Made by a program: the position numbers and the translations under genes. A model generated the notes under the pieces. It was given only the letters and a program-made list of their open reading frames with translations, was not told where the DNA came from and did no database searches. From Lachnospiraceae bacterium UBA7027 (lineage in GTDB: Bacteria; Bacillota; Clostridia; Lachnospirales; Lachnospiraceae), in the NCBI GenBank assembly GCA_002494135.1, contig DLBG01000094.1:1-7395 (forward strand): a DNA stretch of 7,395 nt, written 5' to 3'. How positions within the stretch are numbered: position 1 is the first letter of the stretch; every line of letters begins with the position of its first letter. Positions 4,813 through 7,395 of the stretch are shown here, piece after piece.

Positions 4813-5949
4813 TTATTCTAAATCTCCGCCGTCTACCGGCTTTCCGCCGAGAGATTTCCACTTAAGATAAGCGGTCATCATTTTATCCAGCGCACCGTCC
4901 AGTACCGCAGAAGCATTGGCGGTTTCCTCGCCTGTTCTTAAATCCTTTACCATGGTGTATGGCTGAAGAACATAGGAGCGGATCTGGCTTCCCCATGCAA
5001 TTTCCTTGATTTCTCCCCGGATATCGGAAAGCTTCTCCGCATGCGCTTCCTGCTTTAACATGAGCAGTTTTGCTTTTAACATCTGCATTGCCTTATCCTT
5101 GTTCTGGAACTGGCTTCGCTCATTCTGACATGCAACAACCACACCTGTGGGTATATGTGTGATTCGAACGGCGGAAGATGTTTTGTTGATGTGCTGTCCG
5201 CCGGCACCGGAGCTTCGGTAGGTATCGATTTTTAAATCTTCGGGACTGATGTCAAGTTCCACATCATCCGCAATTTCGGGCATAACATCCAACGATACGA
5301 AAGAGGTCTGACGTTTTCCCTGGGCATTAAAAGGAGAGATACGAACCAGTCTGTGAACGCCCTTCTCACCCTTTAAATAACCGTATGCGTTCTCTCCGTT
5401 TACCTGGAAGGAAACGGATTTGATTCCGGCTTCGTCACCGTCTAAAAAATCCAGAACTTCAACGGAAAATCCCCGGCGCTCCGCCCATCTCGTATACATA
5501 CGATACAGCATGCTGCACCAGTCGCAGCTTTCCGTGCCGCCCGCGCCCGCATTGAGGCGAAGGATGGCATTATTCTTGTCATATTCCTCGTTCAGCAGCG
5601 TGGAAATACGGATTTTCTCGAATTCCTCTTTGAAACTCTCAAACTCGTTCGTGATGTCTTCCACCATGGAAGTATCATTTTCCTCGTTTGCCATTTCAAT
5701 CAGATCCTGAATATCGTTAATCTGCGTCGTCAGATGATTGCAGATTTCAATATCGTCCTTTAAGGATTTCAGTTCTCTCGTTTTTGCATTGGCCTTTTCC
5801 GGATTGTCCCAGAACGTCGGCTCCTGCATCTCACGCTCAAGTTCCTTGGCTCTTTCCTCTTTGTTTGTTAAATCAAGGGAATCCCTGACTTCCGCAAGGG
5901 GAGCCACATAGGTCAGTAATTCGGTTTTTATCGCATCAAGTTCAATCAT
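4813..5949 (-). CDS. prfB: Peptide chain release factor 2 (no programmed frameshift)
   Basis: A 378-residue class I release factor that recognises UGA and UAA stop codons in the ribosomal A site and triggers peptide release. The order is: an N-terminal coiled-coil helical domain (about 1-115), the core with NAGAGGTESCDWCSMLYRMY (about 133-152), the SPF stop-recognition motif (205-207), the catalytic GGQ (250-252) in SSGAGGQHINKTSSA, and a C-terminal helix. Length and motifs fit RF2 rather than RF1, which has PxT in place of SPF. The gene reads in one frame throughout. Codons 25-26 are CTT GAT where E. coli and many other bacteria have CTT TGA C and need a +1 shift. Its ATG lies 3 bases after the secA stop, with GGAAGA nine bases upstream, so it is probably co-transcribed and translated with secA. 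It converges on the cyclase gene with a 10-bp gap. Confidence 0.97.
   Translation of the reverse strand: MIELDAIKTELLTYVAPLAEVRDSLDLTNKEERAKELEREMQEPTFWDNPEKANAKTRELKSLKDDIEICNHLTTQINDIQDLIEMANEENDTSMVEDITNEFESFKEEFEKIRISTLLNEEYDKNNAILRLNAGAGGTESCDWCSMLYRMYTRWAERRGFSVEVLDFLDGDEAGIKSVSFQVNGENAYGYLKGEKGVHRLVRISPFNAQGKRQTSFVSLDVMPEIADDVELDISPEDLKIDTYRSSGAGGQHINKTSSAVRITHIPTGVVVACQNERSQFQNKDKAMQMLKAKLLMLKQEAHAEKLSDIRGEIKEIAWGSQIRSYVLQPYTMVKDLRTGEETANASAVLDGALDKMMTAYLKWKSLGGKPVDGGDLE
5872..5886 (-). other. Site of the lost prfB programmed frameshift (possible relic)
   Basis: Codons 22-26 read AGG GAT TCC CTT GAT. At this place E. coli prfB has AGG GGG TAT CTT TGA C, in which an internal SD and a UGA force a +1 shift. 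Here the in-frame UGA is absent because one T is missing between CTT and GA, while an SD-like AGGGA remains 4 bases before CTT. Alignment by codon number (25-26 in both) and by the flanking Leu-Asp supports the position. Confidence 0.6.
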
Positions 5950-5952
5950 AAT

Positions 5953-7395
5953 TTACTGTCTTCCGCAGCAGTTTTTATATTTCTTTCCGCTTCCGCAGGG
6001 GCAGGGATCGTTGGGATAGATTTTCTCCGCTTCCCTCTTCTTCGGTCCCTTCTGCACGGAATCGTCCTTATTTGTACCGGTTACCTTTGCAACCTGTTCA
6101 CGTTCAATTTTCTGCTCTACCTTGATATGCATCAGCATGCGAACGGTATCCTCACGGATGCTCTCCGTCATGGCATCGAACATATCGTAACCGGCCATTT
6201 TATATTCGACAACAGGGTCCTTCTGACCGTAAGCAACCATGCCGATACCCTGTTTTAACTGATCCATATCGTCGATATGGTTCATCCACTTGCCGTCAAT
6301 CGCACGAAGCAGAACCACACGCTCCACTTCACGAATCTGCTCGGGCTGTGCAAACTGTGCTTCCTTCTCTTCGTAAAGCTTTACGGCTTCTTCCTTCAGC
6401 TGCTGAATCAGGCCGGTCTTTTTCTTTTTCTCGATTCGTTCCGGGGTAATGGTTTCCAGCGGAATGATGGGAAGAAGGAGGTTGTTAAGTTCCGTAAGAT
6501 CCCAGTTTTCGAAAGAGCCTTCCTCTCCGATGCAGGTATTTACGGCATTTTCAACGATATCCGTAATCATCTTGTAAACCACATCACGCATGCTCTCGCC
6601 GTTAAGAACGCGGAGTCTCTCTGCGTAAATGATTTCTCTCTGATCGTTCATTACCTGGTCAAAATCAAGCAGGTTCTTACGAACGCTGAAGTTATTGTTT
6701 TCAATCTTCTTCTGTGCGGTTTCGATCGCGTTGGAAAGAAGCTTATGCTGGATTTCCTGATCTTCGGAAACGCCGAGGGAATTGAATACCGTCATCATTC
6801 TCTCGGAACCGAACAGACGCATCAGATCGTCTTCCAGTGAGATATAGAATTTGGATTCACCGGGGTCTCCCTGACGACCGGAACGACCACGCAGCTGGTT
6901 ATCGATACGTCTTGATTCATGACGTTCCGTACCGATAATCAAAAGTCCGCCTGCTGCCTTTGCGGCATCGTCCAGCTTAATATCGGTACCACGGCCGGCC
7001 ATGTTGGTCGCAATGGTTACCGCACCGTGCTGACCTGCGTCCGCAACGATTTCCGCTTCCATTTCGTGGAACTTTGCATTCAAAACTTTATGATGAATTC
7101 CGCGCTTGGTAAGCAAACGGCTCAGTTCTTCGGATGCTTCGATGGTAATGGTACCTACCAGTACGGGCTGGCCCTTCTCATGTGCATATTCCACGGCATC
7201 GCAGATGGCATGCAGTTTGCCTGCCTTGGTTTTATATACCGCATCGGGATGATCCACACGAATAACCGGACGGTTGGTGGGAATCTCGATAACGTCCATT
7301 CCGTAGATTTCACGGAATTCCTTCTCTTCGGTAAGTGCGGTACCGGTCATGCCGGCCTTCTTTTCAAACTTGTTGAAGAAGTTCTGGAAGGTGAT
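5953..7395 (-). CDS. secA: Preprotein translocase ATPase SecA, C-terminal half (partial)
   Basis: SecA is the ATP-driven motor that pushes unfolded secretory proteins through SecYEG at the cytoplasmic membrane. The 480 codons seen run past the right edge; about 370 N-terminal residues, including the Walker A site, should lie outside. The frame continues upstream of the internal Met at 7350 as ITFQNFFNKFEKKAG before MTGTALTE, so 7350 is not the start. Visible parts are the second nucleotide-binding fold with GQPVLVGTITIE, ATNMAGRGTDIKL and QLRGRSGRQGDPG; the helical scaffold and wing with LLRAIDGKWMNHIDDMDQLK; a charged linker; and the zinc-binding tail CPCGSGKKYKNCC ending GRQ. The fourth zinc ligand is Cys rather than the His of E. 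coli, as in many relatives. That tail usually binds SecB or the membrane. The stop lies 3 bases before the prfB ATG, so the two form an operon. Confidence 0.97.
   Translation of the reverse strand: MTFQNFFNKFEKKAGMTGTALTEEKEFREIYGMDVIEIPTNRPVIRVDHPDAVYKTKAGKLHAICDAVEYAHEKGQPVLVGTITIEASEELSRLLTKRGIHHKVLNAKFHEMEAEIVADAGQHGAVTIATNMAGRGTDIKLDDAAKAAGGLLIIGTERHESRRIDNQLRGRSGRQGDPGESKFYISLEDDLMRLFGSERMMTVFNSLGVSEDQEIQHKLLSNAIETAQKKIENNNFSVRKNLLDFDQVMNDQREIIYAERLRVLNGESMRDVVYKMITDIVENAVNTCIGEEGSFENWDLTELNNLLLPIIPLETITPERIEKKKKTGLIQQLKEEAVKLYEEKEAQFAQPEQIREVERVVLLRAIDGKWMNHIDDMDQLKQGIGMVAYGQKDPVVEYKMAGYDMFDAMTESIREDTVRMLMHIKVEQKIEREQVAKVTGTNKDDSVQKGPKKREAEKIYPNDPCPCGSGKKYKNCCGRQ

Noticed and set aside
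6277..6840. A 187-codon open frame on the plus strand
   Set aside because: It lies wholly antisense to the well-conserved SecA coding sequence, has no SD, and resembles no family I know.

Overview
The window looks like chromosomal DNA of an anaerobic, low-to-mid GC Firmicute, most likely a Clostridia/Lachnospiraceae member. The reasons are the Clostridia-type argininosuccinate synthase C-terminus, the secA-prfB gene pair (the order also seen in Bacillus), a SecA zinc tail ending in Cys-Cys, and small DUF975 and DUF4190-like membrane proteins. This placement comes from remembered protein families; no search was run.

Layout. Positions 1-178 hold the 3' end of argG (+). A DUF1294 membrane protein (207-503, +) follows. 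A hairpin with a short T-run covers its stop codon. Next is a LytTR response regulator (538-1323, +) with a strong Shine-Dalgarno (SD). The regulator runs 114 bp tail-to-tail into an EamA/DMT transporter on the minus strand (1210-2166). A 108-bp divergent intergenic region (2167-2274) carries two back-to-back sigma-A-type promoters. They have extended -10 boxes and -35 boxes that form an inverted repeat. The rightward promoter reads into a three-gene cluster: a DUF4190-like small membrane protein, a DUF975 membrane protein (4-bp overlap), and a membrane-anchored Cache-HAMP-like-GGDEF diguanylate cyclase. Facing this cluster with a gap of only 10 bp is the minus-strand housekeeping pair secA (5' end beyond the right edge) and prfB (release factor 2).

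How the genes fit together. The right part is essential machinery: Sec-dependent export and termination at UGA/UAA. The middle cluster probably couples an external signal to cyclic di-GMP and may act with two membrane proteins of unknown function. The left part joins an arginine-synthesis gene to an orphan LytTR regulator with no histidine kinase in view. No RNA genes, CRISPR arrays, insertion sequences or phage genes were seen, and no gene-free stretch exceeds about 110 bp.

No clearly new system is demonstrated. The points most worth a second look are the prfB gene without its programmed frameshift but with a possible relic of it, the long antisense coding overlap between the LytTR regulator and the transporter, the symmetrical divergent promoter pair with a possibly leaderless transporter mRNA, and the two-membrane-protein plus diguanylate cyclase cluster.
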